From Pteria penguin (taxonomy: Eukaryota > Mollusca > Bivalvia > Pterioida > Pteriidae): a DNA stretch of 64,000 nt. A program made the position numbers and the translations under genes. The notes below the pieces were generated by a model that was not told the DNA's origin, searched no databases, and was given only the letters and a program-made list of their open reading frames with translations. This document shows, one piece after another, positions 42,801 to 50,415 of this stretch (its first letter is position 1; every line of letters begins with the position of its first letter). The stretch spans positions 16,835,798-16,899,797 of the forward strand of contig CM068590.1 of the NCBI GenBank assembly GCA_035048485.1, given 5' to 3'.

Positions 42801-45800
42801 AGGTTTTAAATGAAGAATTTAAAGTCGCAAATACATATACTTTTCAACCATAAAGCATAGATGTGAATGTATTTTGAAGCCATCCTTATATTACTGAATT
42901 TTTTACACACTATAAACGGAAGCGGTGTTTCGATATACCTTTAAAATGGATATATACATTGTGCTTTGTGGATTATGGGGGATATACTGTTGGAAACACA
43001 GATATATAATCGGGGCTTGTCCACAACGATTTCATGTATATTTCCAACAGTAAAACCATCATATACCTGTTGAAACCACAAAACACAGCATGTTTATCCT
43101 TATTCTTGTAGTTATAAAGGAAGAAAGAAAAGTTACTGACGCAGCCATTTGACAGAGGTCACCACGGAAATATACAGTATACAAAGTTATGATATGAAAA
43201 AAGCACATAAAGACATCACAAAAATATTCGATGCTATTGCAGTTGCGATATCAACTTAGGGCGGTAATTTGAAAGACAATCGTCGAACAACCGGTTTACG
43301 AGCCCACCATCCCACTCACTTCTACAGCAGAATAATCAAAAGACACAGATGAAAAATATACATGTAAATATTCCTTCATATAGAAATCAAGGGCCAACAA
43401 CTGTTTAAAGTTGAAAGATGATAAATATATATAAACACGACTAACAGTCAGAGGAAACGAGGTTCAGAACCAAGTCTTCTCTGAAGGAGGTTTCAACGAA
43501 GTCATTTAGTCACCACGGCCCTGTTAGTCAGCGTGCAAAGTTCAAGTAAAAGTCTGTAGAGGGGCTCAATGCAATGTATATAATCTTTTTATGATCTCCG
43601 TGTCAAATTGTATATGCCGAAGGCGTTTTATTGTTTTGGAACCAGAAGAAATAAAGTCGTCGGAGTCTTTTATCCTCTTAAGTATGTATACAAGATCACC
43701 GTAGACATTGGTTGGGAAATTCCATGGGATACATTTTGTGGAAAGGAATATTTTCCAACTTACAAGGACTGATTGATATGTTGTGAGCATCATATAGAAG
43801 GATTTGAATTTTGGACATATTGCATTATTTTTCAACATAATCCCCTTCAGTATTTATATACTTTTGCCAGCGATGTTTAAGGGGTTGAATTCCTCTTTTC
43901 AATAACTCATTTTCTTGGCTGTTCAGAAAGTCATCCACTGCATGTTTGACGTCATCATTGGACTGAAAGTGGATGCCAGAAAGAGCATTTTTGAAAATAG
44001 ACGAAAGTCTGTTTGAGCGAGGTCAGGTGAATAAGGCGGATGCTCAAACAATTAAAAGCCACAATCGTGAATGGCAGCCATGACAAAGAAAGAACAGGAG
44101 CATAGTTCTGATGGAACAACACACCTTAATGAGCTCTCCGCAGCGCTAAAATTTAATATTTTCCCGTAACTGCGTCAGAAGTGAAGCATAGTATGTGCCA
44201 CTGATTGTTTGTCCGTTTTTTGAAAGGTGATGTAATCAGCTTCCCTAAGCCGCCGTCCATCCCAATTTGGAAACCGATGTTACCCAAGTGTTCTTCCGAT
44301 CTAAACAGTAACAAAAACATAGTCCCCAAACAAATCTTACATATAATTCATTTTTAACAACTAAACTTCAAGAATTTCTGCTTTACATATTGAAATTTGC
44401 TAAAATAGTTAGATTTAGTGTACTCTTATTTATGACATAAAGTTATATGAAAAATATTCCTGCGCTATGCCAGTATGCCAAAAAAAAAATCGCCCCCTTC
44501 GGCCTTGCAGACTTTCCCACTCGAGAGAAGTGTACGCTCCCCCCCCCCCCCTTTAATAGCTGTTGAGGTTCTGGATCTACCCCTGAGTTTCTTTGTAATT
44601 CCAAAAATCCAAATTTGTAAATCAAGTCATTTACGACCAATGAAAGTACGAATATACATCAAGTCCGTCAATTTAACATTATTTTCGACACCACACATAC
44701 ACCCCCTCAATTACCTCATGTAAAGACATATATACAGTATACATAAATATAAATGTATTAAAGATGAAATAATCGCTTTCATCTTATTCATTTATCTTGA
44801 TATTAATCTAGGGTCATATCCCACCCAAACCACATCTTAGAAAATCTTTAATTATTTGATCAGGTATGTATAATAGATATACATGTATAAGTCACTGCTG
44901 GTATTGTCAACTGGAGGAAATGAAGTAAATATGGATATTGGTATAGGAAAATCATATACAGACTTAAGGATGCTTCTTAGTGTCCTGCAAATAACTCCGT
45001 TTTCCCGATAGAAACTGAATACCCTGTTAGTTCATTATGATTAATTATGACAATATCCTACTTTGCGCCAAAGGTGGTATATTTAATCTTAGCCGGAAGT
45101 CGTGGCCCTATTAAACTGATAGGGCCACAATTCCTTACATTGCGTAAACTTATAATTTTGATAAACGGAATGGCCGGTTTTATAGAGTGAGATTCCCCCA
45201 TAGCCAGACTTTCCCCCGGCGGTCCTACTCTAGAGTGAGCCTTACCCTCAAGGAGAACGCTCACACTACAGCCAGCCTTCCCCCTCATCAAACAGAACGC
45301 AAGTACTAATTTTCTAGAAAAATGCACGCGTGTGATGGACAGTCAGCATCGAGTATAATTCGGCCGGGTATTACTATGGTTTGCTAAGATTCAGATTTTA
45401 TACATCATTTAGGATATAAACAAAAAAAAAAGGGGGGGGGGAGGGGGTTGGGAAAGCACATATGTCAATCTACTCAATTATGCATGATTATTTCACAGAA
45501 TTGTTGTCCTGGACTAAAGGGTGTGTCATGTCATGACCTTGACTAGACGGTCATACATGTCTCTTCAAGGTCAAGGTCACAATGTATATGATGGGTAAAT
45601 TAATCTGTGCCATATCTTTCTACGCCTTGTATAAATTTTAGTAATATTTCACAGACTTGTTGCCTAAGATCAAAGGATGTATTTTGACCTTGAACCAAGG
45701 TTATATCCGCAAGGTCAAGGTCACAATGCATATGATGGGTAAATCTTTGTCTGGGCCATAACTTTTTATCCCTTTCATATATTTGAGTATACGTAATATT

Positions 45801-48800
45801 TCACATAATTGTTGCCCAGGACCAAAGGGTGTGTCTTGACTTTGAACCAAAGTTATATATGCAAGGTCAAGGTCACATTGTATATGATAGGTGGGCAAAT
45901 CTTTGTCTAGTCCATAACTTTTTACCCATTGCACGGATTTAAATAGTATTCTACAGAAGTTTTGGCAATGTGGGAATATTTCTATACAATTTCATCCCTT
46001 CAAACTTAGTGAAAGCCATATAATGCTAGGCGATGCTATTGTTCTCCATTAATCACCTTCCATCAATACTCTCAGTACTTTATTGAGTTAATCTATCGGC
46101 AGAATACAATCTGCATCTCAGAAAACCGAGGCCATATCCTTCACAACTGATGGAAACAGTCTTGCCTTCTTTGGCGGGGTGAGCCAGGGTGCTTCTATTG
46201 TTTCGGTTGTTGTTTGGTCTCTGGGGTAAAATGGACCCTGTTTCATCCATAGTAACAAATCTCTGAAGAAAGTTGGCAGGATCTTCCTCAAAAAGGTTGA
46301 GATTAGCACGGGATACTGTGCGCCTGGTATGCTTCTGATCAACAGTCAGAAGTCTTGGTGCCCAACGGGCTGAAAGCTTTCTCATTGCAAGATACTCTCT
46401 CAGAATGGAATGTACTCTTTCCTGTGAAATGCCAACTGTACTGGATATATATCTTTCTGTAGCTCGTCTGTCAGTAATAACAATATCAAGGACTTTATTG
46501 ACCATTTTTGGGGTTGCAACAGCGACAGGCATTCCAGGACGGGGATCAAGGCTCTGTCTGTCGAGCTAAACTTCCGCCACCCACATTTTCACTATAGCAT
46601 ATGAAGGAGCATCTTTCCTTAGTGTTGCTACCATATCATTATGCATATCATTAGGCGTTAAACCTATTTTATGCAAATATTCGATCACTGCTGTTTAACC
46701 GATTTTGTCCATTTTGAAAAAGCCACTTGTCATTTTTAATTTAGAGTGCTACCACGTCGATAAACACTGACCAAGTCTTTGGATACACTTTTATCAGAAG
46801 TACGATATAGGTCACCAGTAATCTATGACTTGCCGGTTTATATACATGGAATAGAGTCGTGAGCATTACGTTTAGATGTAACTGCATTGTAATTTAAAAT
46901 AAGATTTCTAATGGGTTTTTTACTGGTAAGTGGAGATCAAGGTTCTCAAAATATTGCCAAATTTTAGACGTGACGTGCTCACGGAAAATATTCGAAAGGT
47001 TCATTAAATCCAACCCTTAATTGATGAATTTTAATTTAAGAAATTGCTAATTAGGTGGAAGCGACAGATTACGAGGAACAAGTTTGTTATATGAAAATGA
47101 AAGAATCTTATTAAATCTAAATCAATCATAAATGCGTAAATTTCTAAGATCAGCTCCGTCCAGGATAGGTTTAAATTTAGTTACCGATGGCATTTCATGT
47201 GATAGTTCGTGACGGCCATTGTTTTTATCTATAGGCAAAAGATCGTCCAATGATCTATGTAATCCATTTTGGTCTCTACTGTTGTCATTACGGCCATGAG
47301 CATATGACCTATGTATTCTTTTCACACCTGCTCTCAATGTACCCCCCCCCCCCAAAAAAAAACAAAAAAAAAAAAACGCAATGTTAAAGAGACTTAGTCC
47401 GAGACTGAAAAATTTTAGCATGAAAAGGATAAATGACGACAATATCTTATTTTTTCCTGTATTGTATGAATTATAATAACTTTGTGTTAATTGCAAAACT
47501 TAAAACTAAAATCCCTCAATGTTTTCGTAGAATAAAGGTAATTGAGTCGAATTAAATGCGGCTGGTATCAATCCCCCCCCCCCCCCCCCCGACAAAAGGC
47601 GATGCTTCGCCCATAATCATGCGCGTGCGCGGATATTCACTGTAGAAAACAACAAAAATGGTTCACATGGAGGAATACGAGCACGAGAAAAGCAAAAGTG
47701 TGGTCGAAAATAACTATATACAAACCCAGAGGCCAAAAAAGAAAAGTGGAACAAATGTTAGAATCGGGTAAAGCTCGAGTTTCATTGTCACGTGATTTCC
47801 TCTGACCGATCTCATCAATATTCAAGGAGTTGACCTGGTTATGTTGCAAATTTAAAACGGGCGTATCTCGTTAACGAGAACGACTTTGGTAACGATACGT
47901 TTTACACATCTTAGATAATATACTAGCAATCGATTGCCGTTTAAGAAATCCGTTTACATTTTTTTGTACTTTTCCAGAATTCAATCGGACCATACTACTT
48001 TAATGTTATCAACTTTTATATACTTTCAGGTCTCTGTTCTGTTTTGTATGTTTGGGTTTGTTCTTTTTGTTTTGGGTTTTTTTTTTTTTTATTTTTTATT
48101 TATCTATCTTTTTTTTTTGTTTGCTTCGTTTGTTTATGTCTGTGGGGATTTTGTTATGTGTTTGTGTTTTTTCTCTTTCTTTGGCTTGCTTTTTTCTTTT
48201 TAATAAAATCCCCTTTCACTGAAATTGCGAGATTAAAGATATATTTGTAAACTCGATATTTGAACTTCTTCTGAAATACATTATTTCACTTGAAACATTA
48301 AATTACATCCGGTTTGAATTAGTTTTAAAACAAATGGTGAAATGTCACTATACCTTCTAGCTGTGCTGCAGCTAATACATGTATTGGCCTCTAGATCAAT
48401 TTTGAATCCAACACTATGCCCTGGTACACCTTTAATATAAGTATATTGAGTGTATGAGCTATAATCTGTTTCCATACATTTTAATTACAGCACACAATTT
48501 ATTCACAATTTAAAGTTCATTAAATGACCTATGTATCAATGTCCGACATTTAAATTATCTTGATAAGTATGCGCACAGCTATGAAATCGAGAAAATTCAT
48601 AAACATGGAATTATGCGAAAAGAAACCCCCAAAACAAACAACAACAACAACAACAAAAAATAAAACACAAAGAAACAGAAAACATCCCCCTCAACCCCCC
48701 CCCCCCCAATAGATAAATAAATAAATAAATAAAACAACCCCTTCCCCTAAAGAACAACAAGGAAACAAACAAACAAAAACCAAACAAACAAAAAAAAAAA

Positions 48801-50402
48801 AAAAAAAAGGGAAAACATTACAACCAAAATAAAAAAAAAAAAAAACCAAAAACAAAAACAAACACAACAACAACAAAATACAATGCTTTATCTGATTACC
48901 GAAATTTGAATTAATGACTGCATGAGATCGGTGTTCTCTTTTATGCATTTCAACCCAATTCGTATTACTGTAAAATTCCTGAAGGGTGTAAAGATATTCT
49001 CCAATCTTTTGCCGAACATAAGGCACATCGAAATTCGCAGTGGATGTTAGTTTCACAATATCTTTGTATCTTCGCTGTAAATATGCATGTGCTGAAAAGA
49101 AGAAATTAAATCATCATTTGCAGGGACGTACTATCTTAGTGAATGATACTATGATTAGTAACAACTATAGCAATAATTTCAATAATCATTATTATATAAT
49201 GCTATTATTATACATGAATGTTACGCAGCCATCGTGGGGTGACGTAACACATTAATCAATCAATATAATATAGCCTTATATTGAAGGTTTTTGGGGAAGT
49301 TTTCTAGTAGACTGCATTGGACTTCAAATCTGACCGCATAGGTTAGATCCTGTCGGTGTAGTTTGGATGTTGGCAATTTAAATGAAATGAACAATACAGT
49401 TAAATGAAGTTTTATATCGTTGTTTTAATCTTGTTTGAAAATAACGAACTGCCACACCAGTTTCTATTTGCTCTCCGTTAACGCTGTAAAAGGCAACCGT
49501 TGTTGTTTTCCTTTGGATGTAGTTACAGCTCATTACAATTTCGTTTATAGCAGCAAGAAAGTTGCGGAAACCATTATTATCTGCAATAAAACAATTTTAT
49601 CGATACAGAAGTATTACAGTGAAAATTACAAATACATTACTTAAAAATTAGATATTAACAAAGAAAAACTTCCTGTATGCCAAAGTGTCGTATGTTATAA
49701 TAAACATGGACTCAGAAGTGAAATCACAAGCCTCGTCATAAAGAGAATTATTGCATCCTGTTCGATGAACTTCACCTTACTGGAAATATCATTTCACATC
49801 TTTTTTGGGAATGCATTCGTAAGGTTTTTTTTTTTTTTGGAATAAAAGAAATTAAATGGTAAATCTTCAATTAGATGAAAAAAGTATTGCATTTTAATCT
49901 ATTCATATTTTTATTCACAGTAACATTTTGAATGGCATATGTAAGTCTTGTCACGTGAATTCACTAGACTCTGATTAAAAGGACATTCCTGCTATGTATT
50001 ACCACACAGAGAGAAGAAATCACTGTTTTTGTAATGTCGCCGAATTACTAATCCTAGGTTAGGTACCTGCAAAACAACATCCTAAATAAGTTCTGAATGA
50101 CGACTATCATAACAAAATAATACAAACCACCATTGGAAAATAGAATGAAAGTAAACAATTTTAGACCCTATCTATACATGAACTATACCATTTCCAAAGT
50201 ATCCTTTTACTATGTCGTGGGGATCAGCTAAATGTGTTGAAAATCCTTTCATGCGAAGAATCACAGATGCCGCTCTATACATGCCTTCTTCAATGATATC
50301 TCGATGTGATTTTGTACGAGGTTCAGAGAAAATCGGTTGTGGAGGGAAAGAGCCGCTGATTCCAAGAATACACATCAGTACTAGAGTCGATAACTGCTTC
50401 AT
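16002..50402 (-). CDS. VWA7-like von Willebrand factor A domain protein, 17 coding exons, single-pass membrane form
   Basis: Seen: seventeen minus-strand exons with GT/AG borders join into one frame of about 875 residues (2628 nt including stop). Residues 1-18 form a signal peptide (hydrophobic LSTLVLMCILGISG). Exon 5 carries the cysteine/glycine block GKCSHGGRYD and GGINKERYN. Exons 6-9 (about residues 290-475) form a vWA domain: MIDAS motif DTTGSMSDD, then GGGDCPE and the YIFTDADAKD strand. Exons 10-16 give a beta-rich extracellular region with NxT/NxS sites. Exon 17 gives a 20-residue hydrophobic helix, KKRHQK tail and stop. Known: this order matches von Willebrand factor A domain-containing protein 7 (VWA7), about 890 residues in mammals and regarded as secreted. 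Inference: an extracellular metal-ion-dependent adhesion or ligand-binding protein anchored in the plasma membrane. An AATAAA lies about 95 nt past the stop. Ligand and tissue cannot be told from sequence. Confidence 0.85.
16464..16626 (-). CDS. VWA7-like exon 16
   Basis: Acceptor TTGATAAAG (pyrimidine tract only moderate) and donor TCG|GTAAGG, 163 nt, phase 2-0. It encodes SGSCCIPIVNLDVHDNEGF, then DTCVFDMSNG and a strand before the membrane exon. Confidence 0.75.
16920..17134 (-). CDS. VWA7-like exon 15
   Basis: Acceptor GATTCTTTTAG and donor ATCAG|GTAAGT, 215 nt, phase 0-2. It encodes a cysteine-containing segment (LHLHCEIS, VICPPESL, ESCSSYDW) and IVNITSYETSITETNVNI, probably disulfide-bonded extracellular sequence. 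Confidence 0.8.
17861..18063 (-). CDS. VWA7-like exon 14
   Basis: Acceptor is a long T tract ending TTACAG. It encodes VHLPHNVSYTITNLGH and GIFTIEPVSDEKLLY, an Ig-like beta-sandwich pattern with several NxS/NxT sites. The donor TAC|GTGTCA (phase 0) was chosen because only it keeps exon 15 open; a nearby GTACGT would shift the frame. Confidence 0.75.
18128..18236 (+). repeat. SINE family 1 tail fragment
   Basis: Only the body end and tail remain (GATCCCTCAATGCTTTGGAT ... TGTATGCAATGCA ... CAGTTAATCAAT). It lies in intron 13. Confidence 0.55.
18274..18381 (-). CDS. VWA7-like exon 13
   Basis: The only open frame starts after TTGTAGACAG (exon base 18381) and ends ACCG|GTTAGT, 108 nt, phase 1-1. 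It encodes DYIQISGVDENNNTFTRL, which continues exon 12 in frame. A further exon hidden in the 15-kb intron cannot be excluded, but none was seen. Confidence 0.8.
18438..18641. repeat. Poly-A and (AAT)n block
   Basis: A runs followed by long AAT repeats, in intron 12 just outside exon 13. Confidence 0.95.
19732..19736. repeat. Target-site duplication, left copy (ACTAC)
   Basis: ACTAC directly abuts the outer TG of the left LTR and is repeated at 29813-29817. Five base pairs is usual for Ty3/gypsy integrases. Confidence 0.9.
19737..20806 (-). repeat. 3' LTR of the Ty3/gypsy element
   Basis: 1070 bp, starting TGTCGTGAACG and ending TTTCACCACA in plus coordinates. Compared with the other LTR it lacks about 115 bp between two GAAGCATTTCGCT-type repeats and differs at scattered bases. 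Confidence 0.95.
20807..20820 (-). promoter_or_regulatory. Polypurine tract
   Basis: The minus strand reads AAATAGGGGGAAT directly before the 3' LTR, the expected place for plus-strand DNA priming. Confidence 0.8.
20821..21558. other. AT-rich 3' untranslated stretch of the Ty3 element
   Basis: About 740 bp between the accessory frame and the polypurine tract. It is strongly A+T rich with no open frame of note on the element's strand. Confidence 0.5.
21559..22419 (-). CDS. Accessory ORF in env position: two C2H2 fingers plus charged coiled coil
   Basis: 286 codons from ATG 22419 to the stop at 21559, uninterrupted although gag and pol are broken. Residues 1-22 hold finger 1 (CSKCDHSAKQ, H-x4-H) and about 34-58 finger 2 (CSLCGYRAMK, H-x6-H). 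About 85-150 is an extremely acidic Glu/Lys stretch. About 205-245 is a heptad-like coiled coil (IERLERKLGEKDREIARLRE), and the tail is basic. The bases just before the ATG read CTGTCTTTGCAG, a good splice acceptor, suggesting a spliced subgenomic mRNA as used for env-type frames. There is no signal peptide or membrane segment, so it is not an envelope protein. A nuclear or nucleic-acid-binding accessory role is inferred; the family is not recognised. Confidence 0.75.
   Translation of the reverse strand: MLFFCSKCDHSAKQRKSAVWHYLRIHVDVNQVPFSCSLCGYRAMKLSQLRYHIKGYQNHRMRKLTCPDMADEDFFQRSLKLYHVVVGKDILVRAGGSGEREDERSVVAAEVEEEREDKENKRPSVEEEKIEEDTCEIEEEKKEEETREKQDILEKVLEMCDINEEAAFTPDYIEIEEMCIEKIVEDRSVQTDLKWEEVERKRKMENRGFIEYIERLERKLGEKDREIARLREQLKRERESRQEYGVDRTYRLDEFEEMWEHRGSPEKKKLKSVVCRPPMDRRVRRH
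22447..26302 (-). pseudogene. Ty3/gypsy pol (PR-RT-RH-IN), broken
   Basis: Polyprotein for replication and integration. Protease motif VIDTGAEVTVLS is near 26,150. The RT core has VRKKDGSVRWCCDFRKLND, then a frameshift near 24,900-24,980; the catalytic YLDD lies at 24759-24748. A TAA at 24622-24624 cuts the frame before YLGHIVTPNGI. RNase H shows LDTDASNVGIGG near 24,320; its end is frameshifted near 24,121. Integrase (23638-22694) keeps D, D and E (GIDIIGPLP, IHTDQGPN, NGLIERF), but the zinc finger reads YPSC, so one of its two cysteines is lost. A further shift separates the C-terminal GPY/F module (WAGPYVIREE) at 22731-22447. At least four lesions make it inactive. Confidence 0.9.
26506..28508 (-). 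pseudogene. Ty3/gypsy gag, frame-broken
   Basis: Structural protein that would coat element RNA. Three overlapping frames cover it: 28508-28308 (ATG start), 28336-26966 and 26994-26506, so two frameshifts near 28310-28336 and 26966-26994 interrupt it. The N-terminal half is very rich in Asn, Gly and Tyr with repeated NNYP-like units. Next comes a retrotransposon-gag fold (PVLPVFNGHGKWESFIIPF ... RFGDHTLPETHRRNLQRIK), then a CCHC knuckle CYACKEEGHIARNC near 26,690. The short frame overlaps may be decay or could hide one programmed shift; with many other lesions in pol, decay is likelier. Confidence 0.85.
28612..28626 (-). promoter_or_regulatory. Primer-binding site, tRNA-Leu-like
   Basis: One base inside the 5' LTR the minus strand reads TGGTGGCAGCAGTTA. 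It is complementary to the 3' end of metazoan tRNA-Leu (AAG/UAG type, ending CGCTGCCACCA) over the first ten bases and most of the next few. Leucine priming is known from Mag/SURL-type gypsy elements. Confidence 0.75.
28628..29812 (-). repeat. 5' LTR of the Ty3/gypsy element
   Basis: 1185 bp, starting TGTCCTGAACG and ending TTTCACCACA in plus coordinates. It contains a perfect TATAAATAG on the minus strand (29371-29379), suited to start the genomic RNA. Confidence 0.95.
29371..29379 (-). promoter_or_regulatory. TATA box in 5' LTR
   Basis: Minus strand TATAAATAG in a GC-richer stretch; the same box occurs in the other LTR at 20366-20374. It would set transcription start roughly 25-30 nt further along the minus strand. 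Confidence 0.65.
29813..29817. repeat. Target-site duplication, right copy (ACTAC)
   Basis: ACTAC directly follows the outer CA of the right LTR and matches 19732-19736. Confidence 0.9.
29818..31130. other. Intron 12 sequence outside the Ty3 element
   Basis: Apart from the Penelope-like scrap at 30085-30545 nothing is recognised. Confidence 0.45.
30085..30545 (+). pseudogene. Penelope-like reverse transcriptase scrap
   Basis: In shifting plus frames: QIVGIPMGTNCTPL at about 30108, then TIDNPEFENYIKDIYPPEL at about 30262-30320, then CDVPSLPSYGIYIS-like sequence near 30470-30510. Order matches the RT at 2802-3370. Many frame breaks. Confidence 0.55.
31130..31700. repeat. Diverged tandem repeat of about 180 bp
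   Basis: Units share a CCTTGAC(T)GAC.GG.GAGTCT block followed by GACCAAA.GTGTAAAGGG and GGAAATCA; at least three recognisable but poorly conserved units. Confidence 0.45.
32060..32400 (+). repeat. Interspersed repeat shared with 43110-43440
   Basis: Colinear landmarks: GTCACCATGGAG/GTCACCACGGAA, GACTTAGGACGGTCATTT/AACTTAGGGCGGTAATTT, CCGGTTTACGGGCCCACC/CCGGTTTACGAGCCCACC, and AACAATCAAAAGAC. An inverted fragment lies at 61745-61835. Confidence 0.65.
33456..33618 (-). CDS. VWA7-like exon 12
   Basis: Acceptor ACTTCAATAG and donor GCAG|GTGATA, 163 nt, phase 0-1. It encodes DPELGQWQIRKRLYNVGKP and a strand-rich stretch ending ENPIA. A frameshifted paralogous copy lies at about 63040-63180. The next intron is about 15 kb and holds the Ty3/gypsy element. 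Confidence 0.85.
33697..33962 (-). repeat. tRNA-headed SINE, family 1, in intron 12
   Basis: Reverse-strand full copy immediately upstream of exon 12 of the VWA7-like gene. B-box as GGGTTCGACTCCC and GGATGAGACAG body are clear. Confidence 0.85.
34000..35500. other. Intron 11 sequence
   Basis: 34000-34300 is the part shared with 63500-63800. A family A repeat fragment (GTGAGACCAGGTGTGCGGGA) lies at 35310-35410. Nothing else recognised. Confidence 0.45.
35530..35609 (-). CDS. VWA7-like exon 11
   Basis: A short 80-nt exon between TTCCTTGTAG and GCG|GTAAAT (phase 1-0), encoding GTLTDISAGKASFFYIVKDN and the following strand. Both borders fit the flanking exons in frame. Confidence 0.8.
36026..36182 (-). 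CDS. VWA7-like exon 10
   Basis: Acceptor TTTTATTTGCAG and donor GATG|GTAACA, 157 nt, phase 0-1. It encodes a region after the vWA domain (LPSAEILAYVLYMNSS ... SILQVRIEGLQTNTGVAL), likely beta strands of the extracellular part. Confidence 0.85.
36302..36432 (-). CDS. VWA7-like exon 9 (end of vWA domain)
   Basis: Acceptor TCTATTTAG and donor GCA|GTAAGT, 131 nt, phase 1-0. It encodes SALYDQIAQQTGGEVHRTTK and the last helix EIADVVEKVV, the usual end of the domain. The intron-phase change to 0 coincides with the domain border. Confidence 0.9.
37132..37290 (-). CDS. VWA7-like exon 8 (vWA domain)
   Basis: Acceptor TATTTACAG and donor TTTG|GTGAGA, 159 nt, phase 1-1. It encodes LPGSIVYIFTDADAKD, a central strand carrying a conserved acidic metal-site residue, then a helix and the strand KLTFILTGTC. 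Confidence 0.9.
37464..37583 (-). CDS. VWA7-like exon 7 (vWA domain)
   Basis: Acceptor AATTTCTTTAG and donor ACAG|GTAAGC, 120 nt, phase 1-1. It encodes LVNELEKLTENGGGDCPE; the GGGDCPE turn is a hallmark of the VWA7 and hemicentin class of vWA domains. Confidence 0.9.
37627..39470. other. Intron 6 sequence
   Basis: AT-rich, with TATAC-type simple patches at 37940-38000; no coding motif. Confidence 0.45.
39479..39706 (-). CDS. VWA7-like exon 6 (vWA domain, MIDAS)
   Basis: Phase 1-1 exon of 228 nt. It encodes the first beta strand and MIDAS loop, LAFCIDTTGSMSDDIHAA, and ends YVLVTFNDP. The D-T-G-S-M-S residues are the metal-ion ligands expected for a functional vWA fold; all are intact. Confidence 0.9.
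39764..39822. repeat. (AAC)n/(AAT)n microsatellite
   Basis: AAC units pass into AAT units, in intron 5. Confidence 0.95.
40927..41128. mobile_element. Foldback element, arms about 70 bp
   Basis: Left arm AATAGACGATCTTCATATTT continues to the CCCAAGACCCAACATG block; the inverted right arm repeats it with a few changes. A short AT-rich centre with GACGTCA separates the arms. In intron 5. Confidence 0.75.
41430..41474 (+). ncRNA. Degraded hammerhead ribozyme remnant
   Basis: CCGACGA, GACACAAGTTGTC, GAA, ATGCACAT, C, TGGTGCA. The core U4 is C and the 5' strand of stem I is gone. It is recognisable only by comparison with the other copies. Confidence 0.55.
41979..42164 (-). CDS. VWA7-like exon 5
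   Basis: Acceptor TATTTTTGCAG and donor AAAG|GTTGGT, phase 1-1, 186 nt. It encodes FDSRSGKCSHGGRYDMSSR, the GGINKERYN block and a helix ending THFISDK, the conserved lead-in to the vWA domain. Confidence 0.85.
42617..42694 (-). CDS. VWA7-like exon 4
   Basis: A 78-nt exon between AGTTTAACAG and the strong donor TCAA|GTAAGTT (phase 1-1). It encodes CENNIMHANKLTSGY and SGQDVIKPS. The LTSGY motif just before the GKCSHGG block is typical of VWA7-type proteins. Confidence 0.75.
43110..43440 (+). repeat. Interspersed repeat, second copy
   Basis: Matches 32060-32400 end to end with many substitutions. It lies in intron 3 of the VWA7-like gene. Confidence 0.65.
43800..44280 (-). pseudogene. Mariner-type transposase C-terminal remnant
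   Basis: Minus strand reads LFEHPPYSPDLAQTDFRLFS near 43990-44050, then, in shifting frames, a SKMLFLASTFSPMMTSNMQW segment and an AGKSI.ILKGIMLKNN end. This is the third-Asp block of a D,D34D transposase. Several stops; distinct in sequence from the mariner at 55391-56726. Confidence 0.65.
45495..45960. repeat. Three-unit tandem repeat with AAGGTCAAGGTCA cores
   Basis: Units of about 145-152 bp each repeat TTTCACA..TTGTTGCC, GACCAAAGGGTGTGTCTTGAC, CAAGGTCAAGGTCA, then ATGATGGGTAAATCTTTGTC. The cores lie at 45565-45579, 45710-45723 and 45862-45875. In intron 3. Confidence 0.75.
46080..46712 (-). pseudogene. Mariner transposase, truncated
   Basis: ATG at 46712 opens MDKIG, followed by an in-frame TAA and then the HTH (AVIEYLHKIGLTPNDMHNDM, DAPSYAIVKMWVAEV). 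A second stop follows, then GISQERVHSILREYLAMRKL, RWAPRLLTVDQK and FVTMDETG, the first catalytic Asp. The second and third Asp blocks are lost. It lies in intron 3 of the VWA7-like gene. Confidence 0.8.
47122..47350 (-). other. Unrecognised open frame in intron 3
   Basis: The minus frame has an uninterrupted, normally composed stretch (VKRIHRSYAHGRNDNSRDQN ... KFKPILDGADLRNLRIYD, then stop) downstream of a C/A run. No family is recognised. It could be the last exon of another gene or old element sequence; codon content is not obviously random. Confidence 0.25.
48349..48465 (-). CDS. VWA7-like exon 3 (3' border uncertain)
   Basis: Acceptor GGAAACAG; the exon encodes DYSSYTQYTYIKGVPGHSVG and the cysteine pair TCISCS. 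Two donors are possible. AGAAG|GTATAG (end 48354) looks better but puts exon 4 out of frame. TATA|GTGACA (end 48349) is weaker but keeps the frame (phase 1), so it is used here. Confidence 0.65.
48900..49091 (-). CDS. VWA7-like exon 2
   Basis: Acceptor CTTTTCAG and donor TTCG|GTAATC frame a phase 1-1 exon of 192 nt. It encodes AHAYLQRRYKDIVKLTSTAN, then a helical stretch ending AVINSNF. The frame runs on from exon 1 without a break. Confidence 0.85.
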
Positions 50403-50415
50403 TTCGTTTACTTTT
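50189..50415 (-). CDS. VWA7-like exon 1 (signal peptide)
   Basis: ATG at 50402-50400 opens MKQLSTLVLMCILGISG, a classic signal peptide, followed by the family-typical stretch SHRDIIEEGMYRAASVILR. The donor reads AATG|GTATAG (phase 1). Thirteen nt above the ATG there is an acceptor-like TTTTCTTACAG (exon base 50415), so the first 13 nt are probably 5' UTR and at least one noncoding exon lies upstream. Confidence 0.85.

Noticed and set aside
47934..48250. Phe/Leu-rich plus-strand frames resembling membrane proteins
   Set aside because: Poly-T tracts, no conserved motif, inside an intron on the opposite strand.
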